From the NCBI RefSeq assembly GCF_037094495.1, contig NZ_CP146612.1:620001-684000 (forward strand): a stretch of 64,000 bases of DNA, in the 5' to 3' direction. Below the pieces are notes generated by a model. That model worked only from the letters and a program-made list of their open reading frames with translations, was not told the DNA's origin and made no database searches. A program made the position numbers and the translations under genes. The stretch is from Dehalogenimonas sp. W. GTDB lineage: Bacteria; Chloroflexota; Dehalococcoidia; Dehalococcoidales; Dehalococcoidaceae. Below, piece after piece: positions 1 through 8,624 of this stretch. Each line of letters begins with the position of its first letter. The first letter of the stretch is position 1.

Positions 1-193
1 CAAATGGGACTTTGACCGTGAACAAGTGTGTATCAACACTGAACATGAATAAACCGCCTATTTTTTATCTTGTTTGGCTGATTATCTTTATTTTTCGGTG
101 ATTTTCTGCCATTTTAGCAAACACCACCCCCGGCTGCCAAAAACACCCACCCCTTTGACACCCCCGCCGGCGGTGAAGCCCGGCCGCCGGGTC

Positions 194-202
194 TGTTATA
201 AT
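194..202 (+). promoter_or_regulatory. Extended -10 promoter of tsaD
   Basis: TGTTATAAT (TG-n-TATAAT) ends 6 bases before the tsaD ATG at 209. A transcript starting 6-7 bases after the -10 would begin at or next to the ATG, so the mRNA is probably leaderless; no Shine-Dalgarno sequence fits in this space. A TTGACA at 155-160 is too far away to be its -35. Confidence 0.6.
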
Positions 203-208
203 AAAATC

Positions 209-1204
209 ATGCTGGTATTGGGTATTGAAAGTTCCTGTGATGAAACCGCCGCCGCCGTAGTCCGCGACGGCGTTGAAATTCTGGCCAATGAAATAGCCTC
301 CCAGGTAGACATCCACGCCCGTTATGGCGGGGTGGTGCCAGAGGTGGCCTCGCGCCAGCACCTGCTGTCTGCCGTGCCGGTACTGGAAAAATGCCTGACC
401 ACCGCCGCCGTCACCATCAATGACATAGATGCGGTGGCCGTGACCTCAGGACCGGGGCTGGCCGGTTCGCTGCTGGTGGGGGTGAACTTCGCCAAGGCCG
501 TCGCCATGGCCGCCCAAAAGCCATTGATTGGCGTTAATCACCTGGAAGGCCACATCTACGCCAACTGGCTGACCGGGGATCTGCCGCAGTTTCCAGTCAT
601 GGCCCTGATTGTCTCCGGCGGCCATACCGACCTCGTATATATGAAAGACCACGGCGAATATGAGATTATAGGCCGCACCCGGGACGACGCCGCCGGCGAG
701 GCCTTTGACAAGGCGGCGCGGCTGCTGAACCTGGGCTATCCCGGCGGGCCGGCTGTGGATAAAGCCGCCCGGCTGGGCAAACCGACCCTGAAGCTGCCTC
801 GCGCCGTAATCCGCAACAGTCATGACTTCAGCTTTTCCGGTCTGAAAACCGCCTTGTACCGTCTTGTCCAGACTGGACAGACAGACACCCCGGAAAATGC
901 CGCCGCCAGTTTTCAGGAAGCGGTAGTGAAGGTGCTGGTGACCAAAACCATAGCTGCCGCTATGGAATACGGCGTCAACCAGATACTGCTGTCCGGCGGC
1001 GTGGCCGCCAATTCCCGCCTGCGGGAGCGCATGGCGGCTGATTCGCCCATCCCGGTGCTTATCCCGCCGTTGAAACTGTGCACCGATAACGCCGCCGTCA
1101 TCGCCTCCTGCGGCTACTTCCATCTTCAGCGCGGCGAACGCTCCGGCCTTGACCTGGACGTTTACCCCACCATGGCCTTCACCCCGTCATCTTCCTCCGG
1201 GTAG
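209..1204 (+). CDS. tsaD: tRNA N6-adenosine threonylcarbamoyltransferase TsaD
   Basis: TsaD transfers the threonylcarbamoyl group from threonylcarbamoyl-AMP to A37 of ANN-decoding tRNAs in the cytoplasm, working with TsaB and TsaE. The 331-residue product has the ESSCDET motif at residues 7-13, the metal-binding HLEGH at 111-115 and a late [11 protein letters not shown] segment typical of the ASKHA-fold Kae1/TsaD family. The frame is open upstream to 74, but the family N-terminus ([13 protein letters not shown]) and the -10 box ending at 202 fix the start at 209. No tsaB or tsaE is adjacent. Length and motifs are standard. Confidence 0.96.
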   Translation: MLVLGIESSCDETAAAVVRDGVEILANEIASQVDIHARYGGVVPEVASRQHLLSAVPVLEKCLTTAAVTINDIDAVAVTSGPGLAGSLLVGVNFAKAVAMAAQKPLIGVNHLEGHIYANWLTGDLPQFPVMALIVSGGHTDLVYMKDHGEYEIIGRTRDDAAGEAFDKAARLLNLGYPGGPAVDKAARLGKPTLKLPRAVIRNSHDFSFSGLKTALYRLVQTGQTDTPENAAASFQEAVVKVLVTKTIAAAMEYGVNQILLSGGVAANSRLRERMAADSPIPVLIPPLKLCTDNAAVIASCGYFHLQRGERSGLDLDVYPTMAFTPSSSSG

Positions 1205-1239
1205 GGATCAGTCTCGGACCGACCCGCCGCTAGCTGTCT

Positions 1240-1271
1240 TTGCGAGGCCGCCTCTGGCGGCTGTGGCAATC
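1240..1271 (+). repeat. REP-like palindromic repeat
   Basis: The 177-base gap after tsaD contains TTGCGAGG, then an imperfect GC-rich palindrome, then GGCAATC. The same arrangement recurs at 18164, 18294 and several times in 19.9-20.7 kb. Downstream (about 1305-1345) is a run of AGCTGA/GCTGA short repeats also shared with those regions. Function unknown. Confidence 0.6.
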
Positions 1272-1381
1272 GTGCAGGTATTCAAACCCTACCTAACCAT
1301 CTGTAAGCTGATAGCTGACGGCTGTTTGCTGAAAGCTCCCCTTTGCAATTTGTCGGCGGGTCGGTTGTCCACTGACCCGCT

Positions 1382-2275
1382 TCAACTTTCCGTCGCCTGA
1401 AGAAATACACTCTCCAGCGTTGACTTGGCACGCGTCATCCCTCTGGGATATATACCCTCCGCCGCCAGACAAACTCCAATAGCTTCCGCCTGGCCTTCAT
1501 GCGCTGTCACGATGACTAGATCCCCCTCGATACGGGAATCGAAACCGGCGTCAAAAAGTATCGCCACCGTTTTCACGGGATTGGCGACTGATAACTCCAT
1601 TTCACTGCGGCCGTGGAGGAACAGCAGTTCTTCCATCGCACCCTGCCTGACCACCTTCCCTTTCTTGAGGATAGCCAGGTGACTGCATACCTGCTCTACC
1701 TCCGCCAACAGATGGCTGGCCAGAAACACGGTTTTGCCTTGCTCAGCCAATCTGATTATCAACCCGCGGATATCGGCAATACCTTCCGGATCCATTCCGT
1801 TGGTCGGTTCATCAAAGATATAGAATTCCGGGTCGCCCAACATGGCCAGGGCAATCGCCAGCCGCTGTTTCATACCCATGGAATATGTGTGGAATTTGGT
1901 TTTAGCCCGGTCGGCCAGCGATACCGTTTCCAGTACCTCCGCCAGCCGTTTTCTACCCACAGGCTGATGCAGCCCGCCGAAGATAAGCAGGTTGTCCAGA
2001 CCTGACAGATCGGGGTAAAAGCCCCCGGTGTCCATCACCGTGCCCACCCGCATCAGTGCTTCCGGAGAAAGCTCCTGGCCGAACATATATACCTTGCCGG
2101 CGGTCGGGCGGATCAGACTCAGCATCATGGCGATGGTGGTTGTTTTGCCACTGCCGTTAGGCCCCAGGAAGCCGAATACCTGGCCGCGGCTGATTTCCAT
2201 ATTGAGACTGTCAACCGCGGCAATGTCACCGAAGCGTTTGGTCAGGTTTTCGGTTTTGACGATACAATCACTCAT
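1382..2275 (-). CDS. ABC transporter ATP-binding protein (ABC-2 exporter type)
   Basis: Cytoplasmic ATPase of an ABC-2 type exporter, partner of the permease gene just upstream (2280-3323). It has Walker A GPNGSGKTT near residues 38-46, a signature variant YSMGMKQR and Walker B YIFDEPTNGMD, and a C-terminal extension typical of the bacitracin/Nat/drug-export family. The ATG at 2275 lies 4 bases after the permease stop; a GTG at 2278 is an alternative start. The pair is divergent from a two-component system whose probable operator sits in the shared promoter region, suggesting stress- or antibiotic-induced export. The substrate cannot be read from the sequence. Confidence 0.9.
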   Translation of the reverse strand: MSDCIVKTENLTKRFGDIAAVDSLNMEISRGQVFGFLGPNGSGKTTTIAMMLSLIRPTAGKVYMFGQELSPEALMRVGTVMDTGGFYPDLSGLDNLLIFGGLHQPVGRKRLAEVLETVSLADRAKTKFHTYSMGMKQRLAIALAMLGDPEFYIFDEPTNGMDPEGIADIRGLIIRLAEQGKTVFLASHLLAEVEQVCSHLAILKKGKVVRQGAMEELLFLHGRSEMELSVANPVKTVAILFDAGFDSRIEGDLVIVTAHEGQAEAIGVCLAAEGIYPRGMTRAKSTLESVFLQATES

Positions 2276-2279
2276 CACG

Positions 2280-3323
2280 TTACTCTTTCAATTCTTTCCG
2301 CTGGAAGATACCATAAACAAGGGCGGTGAACAGACTGATATAGGCCAGTACCAGGGCAACGGCCGGACCAACCCCCCGAAAACACTCCACAGTTTGGGCG
2401 GAACCACCCACGATAACGACATTTTGCCCGGATGCGCCGCCGATGAATTCCTGCCCCGGCCACATATAATGCATGATACTTCCAAAGTTATATCCCATGG
2501 TTGCCGGGGAGATGGTGGCGAAAAGTCCCTGACCACAGGGGGTGACTGAAAAGAAACTGGTGGAAACAAGGCCGATGACAATGCCGACCATCACCGCCGA
2601 ACCGGGGGAGGCCAGGAATATACCTAAAAATCCCCCTAAAGCCATGTATGCCACAGCAATAAGACCAAAGACCCAAAATACGTTCCAGACGATGCCCAAT
2701 GACAGTGTCGCCGGGTGAATCGCTCCGAACCCATCATAAAACAGCCGTATCGTAATAAGCAGGGTGACTGTGGTAATGACTGTGAAAACAACCGCCAATG
2801 CCGCAGAAACAAGTATCTTGGCCGTCATTATGCGGTGCCTTCTGACACCCCGGCTGACCATCACACGGTAAGACCCGCTGTTGAACTCACCGGCGACAAG
2901 GTTGACTGCCATCACCAGGCTCAACACAGCCAGTATCCCGGCGCCCTGGCGGGCCCCTTGGGACAGAAGGCTGGTCATTTCGTACCGCCCTCCTTCGGCT
3001 GTCAGAGCGTCTATCTTCGCCTGATAATGTTCCCGGATAAACCGTTTATAGACTTCGGCGTTTTCCGGTATCAGCTTACCCTGGGAATCAACCAGGGGAT
3101 AATCCTCAGGGTCATAACTCTCCGGCCACTCACTGAGAATAACCGGGGACCCACGGTCTACTGCCGCAATATCAAATTCGGTCAGGCGCTCAAAACTGTC
3201 GGCCATGACTTTGTACTCGTTGCCCGGAACCGTCGCAAACAGAGCAACGAATACAATCATAACCAACAGAATGATGATAACCGTTTTGTTTCTGGTCAGC
3301 TTGAAATATTCGGTGGCGATCAT
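2280..3323 (-). CDS. ABC-2 type transporter permease
   Basis: Membrane subunit (347 residues) partnering the ATPase that follows it. It has an N-terminal membrane segment after MIATEYFKLTRNK, an extracytoplasmic loop of about 120 residues, then about five more hydrophobic segments, as in ABC-2 permeases. An ATG at 3398 is in frame, but it lies upstream of the probable -10 box (3381-3386), so transcripts from that promoter would not include it; the ATG at 3323 also matches the family N-terminus and has AAAGGGCG just upstream. The product probably exports a peptide, lipid or antibiotic; substrate unknown. Confidence 0.88.
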   Translation of the reverse strand: MIATEYFKLTRNKTVIIILLVMIVFVALFATVPGNEYKVMADSFERLTEFDIAAVDRGSPVILSEWPESYDPEDYPLVDSQGKLIPENAEVYKRFIREHYQAKIDALTAEGGRYEMTSLLSQGARQGAGILAVLSLVMAVNLVAGEFNSGSYRVMVSRGVRRHRIMTAKILVSAALAVVFTVITTVTLLITIRLFYDGFGAIHPATLSLGIVWNVFWVFGLIAVAYMALGGFLGIFLASPGSAVMVGIVIGLVSTSFFSVTPCGQGLFATISPATMGYNFGSIMHYMWPGQEFIGGASGQNVVIVGGSAQTVECFRGVGPAVALVLAYISLFTALVYGIFQRKELKE

Positions 3324-3380
3324 GCGCCCTTTTGGATTTTCATTGTTCAAATTCCATTGACCCCGGCTATTTTTCCGGCC

Positions 3381-3413
3381 ATTGTACCACCCCGACATTA
3401 ACCTAACCTTAAC
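3381..3413 (-). promoter_or_regulatory. Response-regulator operator and promoter of the ABC exporter operon
   Basis: Read on the minus strand: GTTAAGGTTAGGTTAATGT (3413-3395), 8 bases, then a -10 TACAAT (3386-3381). GTTAA recurs with an 11-base period, the direct-repeat layout bound by OmpR/PhoB-family regulators, placed where a -35 box would be. The same module with the same spacing occurs at 5589-5621. It also lies 43 bases upstream of the response regulator gene, so autoregulation is possible. Binding is inferred. Confidence 0.72.
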
Positions 3414-3456
3414 GGGTTTTACTTTTTTTCAGCCGTCAACTACCATCTAAGCTGTC

Positions 3457-4134
3457 ATGCGCTTATTACTAATTGAGGACGATAAGAGCCTGGGCTGGAC
3501 AATCAAGTCCAGTCTGGACAAACAGCACGGCTATGTTATGGACTGGGTAACCAATGGCCTTGAAGGCGTTGAGATGGCCGAGGCTTACGAATATGACCTC
3601 ATCCTGCTGGACATCATGCTGCCGGGGCAGGATGGCTTTGCCGCCTGCCGGTCTATCCGTAACACCGGCAATAAAACCCCCATCCTGATGCTGACCGCCC
3701 GCTCCCGGGAGGATGACCGGGTGCGCGGGCTGGACCTGGGCGCAGATGACTATCTGGTGAAGCCGTTCAGCTACCCGGAACTTTTCGCCCGCATCCGGGC
3801 GCTCATCCGCCGTGCTGGTAATCAATATGATTCGGTTATCACCGCCGGCCTTCTGGTCATGGATACCGCCGCCCGGAAGGTGGTATACGATGGGAAACAG
3901 ATTGAACTGACCGCCAGGGAATATGCCGTACTGGAATACCTGTCCCTCAACAAGGGCAATGTGGTAACCCGGGAAATGCTGGAACACCAGCTCTGGGACT
4001 GTGAATCCGGTGCTTTCTCCAACGTCATTGAAGTCATGATCTGCCACATCCGCCGGAAATTATGCCCCTCCGGTGAGAGGGAAACGGTGGTAAAAACGGT
4101 CAAAGGACTGGGCTATGTTATCCGCGATTCGTAA
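3457..4134 (+). CDS. OmpR/PhoB-family DNA-binding response regulator
   Basis: 225-residue two-domain response regulator. The receiver domain has the acidic pocket (EDD at 7-9), phospho-acceptor D52 in LLDIMLPG and K102 in VKPFSYPEL; the C-terminal winged helix includes the ELTAREYAVLEYL and VIEVMICHIRRKL segments. It overlaps the histidine kinase gene by 20 bases, so the two are co-transcribed. The flanking operators at 3395-3413 and 5589-5607 have 11-base direct repeats suited to this family, so probable targets are the divergent ABC exporter and the 5631-6683 gene. Confidence 0.94.
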   Translation: MRLLLIEDDKSLGWTIKSSLDKQHGYVMDWVTNGLEGVEMAEAYEYDLILLDIMLPGQDGFAACRSIRNTGNKTPILMLTARSREDDRVRGLDLGADDYLVKPFSYPELFARIRALIRRAGNQYDSVITAGLLVMDTAARKVVYDGKQIELTAREYAVLEYLSLNKGNVVTREMLEHQLWDCESGAFSNVIEVMICHIRRKLCPSGERETVVKTVKGLGYVIRDS

Positions 4135-5551
4135 GCGATTCAGCAGTCTCACCTGGCGCTTTCTGGGAGTGTATCTGCTGTCGCTGGTGGTCATACTGGC
4201 AACCTTCGTCTGGCTCATCACCGCCATCAACACCCAGCAGGCATACAACGCCATCAACAGGACTCTGGAAGTTGGGCCGGGCTACCTTGACGGCTTCAGC
4301 GCAGATAATACCCTGGCACCGCCGAATTCCTATTATACGGGGGAGAGGGTAATTACCGAATTCGTTCCTTTTGGTGACCGATCCGCCAACGGTGTTTCAG
4401 TAGACGGAGTCCTGTTTAAATACTTAATGACAGCCCCGGACGTAATGGCAACCACCACCACAAATTCTGATCAAATCTCTCTATACCGCTCCGACTTCCC
4501 CAGAACCTTTGAACTTGGTTTTACCAACATGAACGCCTACCGTATCTTTTACTACTACCCGGTACCCGGTTTTGACAACGTGGTACTGGTGGCCTCAGTG
4601 GACGGCCAGACGGTCCAGACGCTGGAAGCCGCTGACCGCACCCTCACCCAGGCTGTTTATCTCCTACCGGTTCTTTTGATTCTGGCCGCTGTCTTCGGAC
4701 AGTTCGTCGCCCGGAAAGCGGTCGCCCCGGTGCTGACCATCGCCCGGGCCACGGAATCCATGAGTGAAAAGAACCTGTCCGAAAGGGTCTGGCGCGTTTC
4801 GTCATCGGACGAAATTGGCCGCCTGGCGCATTCCTTCAACCGCATGGCTGACCGGCTGGAACAGGCCTTCACCGCCCAAAAACTCTTCATATCCGATGCC
4901 GCCCACGAACTCCGGACACCGCTGGCTTCCATGAAAACCGCCGTCACCTACGCCCTCAGCCGTCCAGACATCGCACCGGAACACCAGCAGCTGCTTATCG
5001 GGTTGTCAACACGAGTAGAAACGATGGAACACCTGGTCAATGAGTTGCTCCTCCAGGCCAGAGTAGATGAGAACCGGACTTTAGCCGCGGGTATTCCGGT
5101 AAGTGTCGCCGTCATCGTTACCGAAGCCGCCGATATCTTCCAGCCGCTGTTTGAAGAAAACGGCATCACATTTACCCTGGACACCCCGGACAAGGCCTCG
5201 ACAGTCAGGGGCGACGGCAAGCAACTGTTCCGGCTGATTTCCAACCTGCTGGACAACGCCGCCAAAAACACCCCCGCCGGCAGAGAGGTGACATTGGAAC
5301 TGACGGCGGAAGAAGGGGAAGCCGTCATCAGGGTGCGGGATACCGGTCGCGGTATCGCCCCGGAACATCTGAACCGAATATTTGACCGTTTCTATAAGGT
5401 TTCGGCCGAGCGTTCACCGGAATCCGGCTTCGGCCTGGGCCTATCCATCTGCCGCGGCATCGCCGCCCGTCATGGCGGCAGCATTGCAGTGGAGAGCGAA
5501 CCAGGCAGGGGCACCGTCTTCACCGTCCGCTTGCCGCTGGCCAAAGGATAA
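4115..5551 (+). CDS. Membrane sensor histidine kinase
   Basis: 478-residue sensor kinase paired with the preceding response regulator. It has a membrane segment at about 17-40, an extracytoplasmic sensor region to about 183, a second membrane segment at about 186-208, a HAMP domain, a HisKA domain with phospho-acceptor H264 in DAAHELRTP, and a HATPase domain with N-box (NLLDNAAKNTP), G1 (DTGRGIAP) and G2 (GFGLGLSI) motifs. The sensor region resembles no ligand-binding domain I recognise. The linked exporter suggests a cell-envelope or toxic-compound signal. Confidence 0.93.
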   Translation: MLSAIRKRFSSLTWRFLGVYLLSLVVILATFVWLITAINTQQAYNAINRTLEVGPGYLDGFSADNTLAPPNSYYTGERVITEFVPFGDRSANGVSVDGVLFKYLMTAPDVMATTTTNSDQISLYRSDFPRTFELGFTNMNAYRIFYYYPVPGFDNVVLVASVDGQTVQTLEAADRTLTQAVYLLPVLLILAAVFGQFVARKAVAPVLTIARATESMSEKNLSERVWRVSSSDEIGRLAHSFNRMADRLEQAFTAQKLFISDAAHELRTPLASMKTAVTYALSRPDIAPEHQQLLIGLSTRVETMEHLVNELLLQARVDENRTLAAGIPVSVAVIVTEAADIFQPLFEENGITFTLDTPDKASTVRGDGKQLFRLISNLLDNAAKNTPAGREVTLELTAEEGEAVIRVRDTGRGIAPEHLNRIFDRFYKVSAERSPESGFGLGLSICRGIAARHGGSIAVESEPGRGTVFTVRLPLAKG

Positions 5552-5588
5552 CTCGCGTCTTTTGTTTCCCTTTTAATTCTCCAGTTCC

Positions 5589-5621
5589 GTTAATGTTAGG
5601 TTAATGTTGCCGTGGTAGAAT
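5589..5621 (+). promoter_or_regulatory. Response-regulator operator and promoter of the propeller-like gene
   Basis: GTTAATGTTAGGTTAATGT (5589-5607), 8 bases, then -10 TAGAAT (5616-5621). It matches the minus-strand module at 3413-3381 in 18 of 19 operator bases, with identical spacing to the -10. The -10 ends 9 bases before the ATG at 5631, so the mRNA would have almost no leader. There is no -35 consensus, as expected of an activator-dependent promoter. Confidence 0.72.
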
Positions 5622-5630
5622 GCTTTGCAA

Positions 5631-6683
5631 ATGAATAAATTGCTTAAATGGCCGCTCATCTTCCTCGGTTCCCTGGCCGTGATATTTGTTGTCGCCAACG
5701 TGGTAAGCGTCATTGAATCCCGCTTCTGGGTCAAAGCCAAAGACTGCAACGCCACGGCATTTGAAATCGCCGGTCCAGCCTCGCCGGTGTGGCAGAACTC
5801 AAGGGGCTGGGCGTTCGACGGCGATCATCTCTGGATCATGGCCGCTAACGCCAGCCAGGTCATCAAGGTAAACCCCGCCACCGGGGCTACCGCGGGCGTC
5901 GTTATGCTGCCATCGAAACCCGTTGACCTCTCTTTCGACGGTACGCACATCTGGGTCTCCAGCGAGCGTTACTACTATGTTATAGATATCATAAGCAGTG
6001 TTTTTGTCGAGCTACCGGCGGCCGATGAAAAGGGCCGGCAGCTGAAGTCCGCTGTTGGGAATCTTATTTTCGATGGCCAGTATTTTTGGAGCGGCACCTT
6101 CGGCGTTTCCCGCATCTGCCGTGATACTGGTGAATTCCTCGCATGGAATATATCAGGGGGAGCGGGAACGGTCGGGATTTATGATGGACAGTTCTTGTGG
6201 GGAATTTCTCAGTCAGGGCTACTCCAAGTCGACCCTTCGGCCGGGTCCGTGGTTGCGGAGCACGCGCTGGATATCGGCGGTCCGTTGTACTATGACGGCG
6301 ACGCTATCTGGGGTATCGTCGTTGAAGGAGGTGTCCCGAATGAATACGGCGGCATCCATTACACCGACGACAACTTCACCACCTTTCTGGTCAAGACTAA
6401 TATTTCCCAACCCGCCTTTCCGTATATCTCGGCTAAATATGAATTGGGTGCCGTACGGATAAAAGACATTACGTTCGCCGGAGGTCTGACCTGGCTAATC
6501 TCTGACACTGGCAAAGTGATAACCTTCGACCCGCTGTCCAGGCAAATAACCGAATCCCGACAGGTGTTCAACCGCATGATGGGTGATTTCTCTCTGGTCA
6601 CTGATGGAATTATAGTGTTCGCCCTCGATTATTCCAGCGGTACCTTAGTCAGCCTGGCGGATTGGCCGGCTTTCGTGCGGTAG
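5631..6683 (+). CDS. Membrane-anchored putative beta-propeller protein, function unknown
   Basis: 350-residue protein with an N-terminal hydrophobic segment (about residues 6-25) acting as signal or anchor, so the rest is probably extracytoplasmic. The body repeats a [FY]DGxxhW motif (FDGDHLW, FDGTHIW, FDGQYFW, YDGQFLW, YDGDAIW) at roughly 40-50 residue intervals, which fits blades of a beta-propeller. No catalytic motif was recognised. A TTG at 5625 is an alternative start. Its promoter module matches that of the ABC exporter, so it probably belongs to the regulon of the neighbouring two-component system. Confidence 0.75.
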   Translation: MNKLLKWPLIFLGSLAVIFVVANVVSVIESRFWVKAKDCNATAFEIAGPASPVWQNSRGWAFDGDHLWIMAANASQVIKVNPATGATAGVVMLPSKPVDLSFDGTHIWVSSERYYYVIDIISSVFVELPAADEKGRQLKSAVGNLIFDGQYFWSGTFGVSRICRDTGEFLAWNISGGAGTVGIYDGQFLWGISQSGLLQVDPSAGSVVAEHALDIGGPLYYDGDAIWGIVVEGGVPNEYGGIHYTDDNFTTFLVKTNISQPAFPYISAKYELGAVRIKDITFAGGLTWLISDTGKVITFDPLSRQITESRQVFNRMMGDFSLVTDGIIVFALDYSSGTLVSLADWPAFVR

Positions 6684-6746
6684 TTAAATTAGGGTATTGT
6701 GCCTGGTCGGAGCTGGACCTATAATGTATTGTAACAGGAGTAAGAC

Positions 6747-6848
6747 ATGCAATCACCGCTACTTAGTTTTTTGTTGCTTACCGCGCTGGTAGCGGCGATC
6801 GTCTGGGTCATTTCCTGTACACCGCCGACGCCGTCCGCCGAGGAATGA
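6747..6848 (+). CDS. Small putative lipoprotein or membrane peptide (33 aa)
   Basis: ATG preceded by AACAGGAG at good spacing. The product has a hydrophobic stretch (LLSFLLLTALVAAIVWV) ending in VISC, which resembles a lipobox, followed by a short Pro/Glu tail. Its stop overlaps the start of the next small ORF (ATGA), suggesting translational coupling. It could be a genuine small lipoprotein or a single-helix membrane subunit. No family recognised. Confidence 0.5.
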   Translation: MQSPLLSFLLLTALVAAIVWVISCTPPTPSAEE

Positions 6849-6952
6849 GTAGCGGCCAGCTATATCTCCTGCGAGTCATGTGCTTCTTTACCTTCCCTTT
6901 CGGCCTGTTCGCCTGGATGCTGCTCCGGCCTTCTTTGAGGAGCAATGTTTAA
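6845..6952 (+). CDS. Small single-helix membrane peptide (35 aa)
   Basis: Starts in an ATGA overlap with the preceding small ORF. It encodes one hydrophobic helix rich in Phe (CFFTFPFGLFAWMLL) followed by a basic tail (RPSLRSNV), consistent with a tiny inner-membrane subunit. Its stop is one base before the next ATG at 6954. No family recognised; the tight spacing is the main support for it being a gene. Confidence 0.4.
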   Translation: MSSGQLYLLRVMCFFTFPFGLFAWMLLRPSLRSNV

Positions 6953-6953
6953 A

Positions 6954-7187
6954 ATGAACCGCCAGTTACTTAGCCGTGTCGTCAGAGCAGCCACCATCGC
7001 CGGGCTGACGGCCATCGCGGTTCCGTTGGTGGATTCTTTCATCTCCGGCCCCATTATGGGGTTAAGGTGAAATCTCATTTGCGGCCCGCTCGTGGGGTGG
7101 GGCTTGTTCTTTCTGGGCTTCACGCTCCTGGTCTCTTCCTGGTTCCTTGACCGAAAATTAAGAAGAAGCGCCCCTCCGTCAGGCTGA
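6954..7187 (+). pseudogene. Two-helix membrane ORF interrupted by an in-frame TGA
   Basis: From the ATG at 6954, 38 codons encode a hydrophobic segment and end at TGA (7068-7070). The same frame then continues for 38 codons encoding a second clear membrane helix (GWGLFFLGFTLLVSSWFL) with a basic tail, ending at 7187. Either a two-helix protein has been broken by a nonsense change, or these are two tiny ORFs (the second could start at GTG 7092). Readthrough or recoding cannot be excluded, but no signal for it was seen. The gene follows two other small membrane ORFs with almost no spacing. Confidence 0.35.
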
Positions 7188-7322
7188 ACCCGCAGCTTCC
7201 CGGCCTGGTGCCGGTCAGGTGAACGCATTTTCATTTTCCGTATATATTGGCTCTGCCTATATTCAATCCGACTTTGCCCGCGCCCCAAAAACCGGTACAA
7301 TTAGCGCCAAGAGGAGTCATTA

Positions 7323-8588
7323 ATGTACCGTAAAACCACCCTGCCCAACGGCCTGCGCATCCTGACCCAGGAAATGCCGTCCACCCTGTCCGCAACTATC
7401 TGCCTGTTTATCGGCACCGGTTCACGTTATGAACCGGAAAACCTCAGCGGCGTGTCTCATTTTATTGAGCACATGCTCTTCCGCGGCACCGAGAAGCGGC
7501 GCACCGCACATGACATTTCCGAGGCTATTGAAGGCGTCGGCGGCATCATGAACGGCGGCACCGATAAAGAAACCACCATTTACTGGGCCAAAGTCGCCAG
7601 CAGCCATTTCATGTCCACACTGGACACCCTGGCCGACATGCTCCTCAATTCACGCTTTGACCCGGAAGACCTGGAGAAGGAGCGCCAGGTCATCATTGAA
7701 GAAATCCACATGACTGAAGACCAGCCGGACCAGAAGGTCTGCCAGTTGATAGATACTATCCTTTGGCCGGACCACCCGCTGGGCCGCGACATCGCCGGCA
7801 CCGAATCCACCGTGCGGGACATGAGCCGGGCTGATATCCTGCATTTCATGGCCGGACACTACCGGCCGGACAACACCGTGGTTTCCATCGCCGGCGGCAT
7901 GAGCCACCAGCAGATGATTGAAGCCGTTGACGCCCAGTTCGGCAGCTGGCAATCCGCCAAACCGGCGGCTGATTTTGAGCCCTTCAACAACAGCGGCTTT
8001 GAGCGACTGGTGGTTGAACACCGGGACATTGAGCAGGACCACTTCCAACTGGCGGTACCGGCATTGTCCACCGTTGACCCGCGCCGCTACACCCAGAGCC
8101 TGCTGAATGTGATTCTGGGTGAGGGCATGAGTTCCCGGCTATTTTCCGAGATTCGCGATAAACTGGGCCTGGCCTATGCCATTCAAAGCTATGCTGATTT
8201 CCTGCTGGATACCGGCGCTTTAACCGTAGCCGCCAGCGTGGATACCGACAATCTGGAACTGGCTATCGGGGCCGTCATCAAGGAACTGGAAAAATTAAAA
8301 ACCACCATCACCCAGCATGAACTGGACAAAGCCCGGGAATTGTCCAAGGGTCGGATGGCCCTGCGGCTGGAAGACTCGCGGCATGTAGCCACCTGGCTGG
8401 GCGGGCAGGAAGTACTGGCCGGGGAGATATTTACTCCGGAGGAGATCATCGCCCGGCTGGATAAGGTTACGCTGGAAGACCTCGCTGAACTGGCTGAGGA
8501 GATTATCCAAACCGATAAATTCCACCTGGCGGTGGTCGGTCCGGTGGCGGATCAAAAGCCGCTGCGGCAGCTTATCGGCGGTGTTTAG
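7323..8588 (+). CDS. M16 family zinc peptidase (processing peptidase-like)
   Basis: 421-residue insulinase/pitrilysin-type metallopeptidase. The inverted zinc motif HFIEH is at 46-50, followed by the conserved AEV-type acidic segment around residues 110-130 (KERQVIIEEIHM). The C-terminal half has the SSRLFSEIRDKLGLAY segment of the second M16 domain. It resembles bacterial relatives of the mitochondrial processing peptidase beta subunit (PqqL/YmxG type). GAGGAG lies just upstream of the ATG, with TTTGCC/TACAAT-like promoter boxes about 40 bases before it. Substrate unknown. Confidence 0.93.
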   Translation: MYRKTTLPNGLRILTQEMPSTLSATICLFIGTGSRYEPENLSGVSHFIEHMLFRGTEKRRTAHDISEAIEGVGGIMNGGTDKETTIYWAKVASSHFMSTLDTLADMLLNSRFDPEDLEKERQVIIEEIHMTEDQPDQKVCQLIDTILWPDHPLGRDIAGTESTVRDMSRADILHFMAGHYRPDNTVVSIAGGMSHQQMIEAVDAQFGSWQSAKPAADFEPFNNSGFERLVVEHRDIEQDHFQLAVPALSTVDPRRYTQSLLNVILGEGMSSRLFSEIRDKLGLAYAIQSYADFLLDTGALTVAASVDTDNLELAIGAVIKELEKLKTTITQHELDKARELSKGRMALRLEDSRHVATWLGGQEVLAGEIFTPEEIIARLDKVTLEDLAELAEEIIQTDKFHLAVVGPVADQKPLRQLIGGV

Positions 8589-8624
8589 CCGCCAGTTGTC
8601 TAGCCTTGTCTAAGGCTCCGTCGG

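Noticed and set aside
446-1123. 225-codon open frame on the minus strand
   Set aside because: It is antisense to tsaD, whose motifs are complete; the frame has no recognisable domain.
7068-7070. Selenocysteine codon in the tiny membrane ORF
   Set aside because: No SECIS-like hairpin was recognised right after the TGA and the flanking residues are not of a known selenoprotein; kept only as a possibility in the finding.
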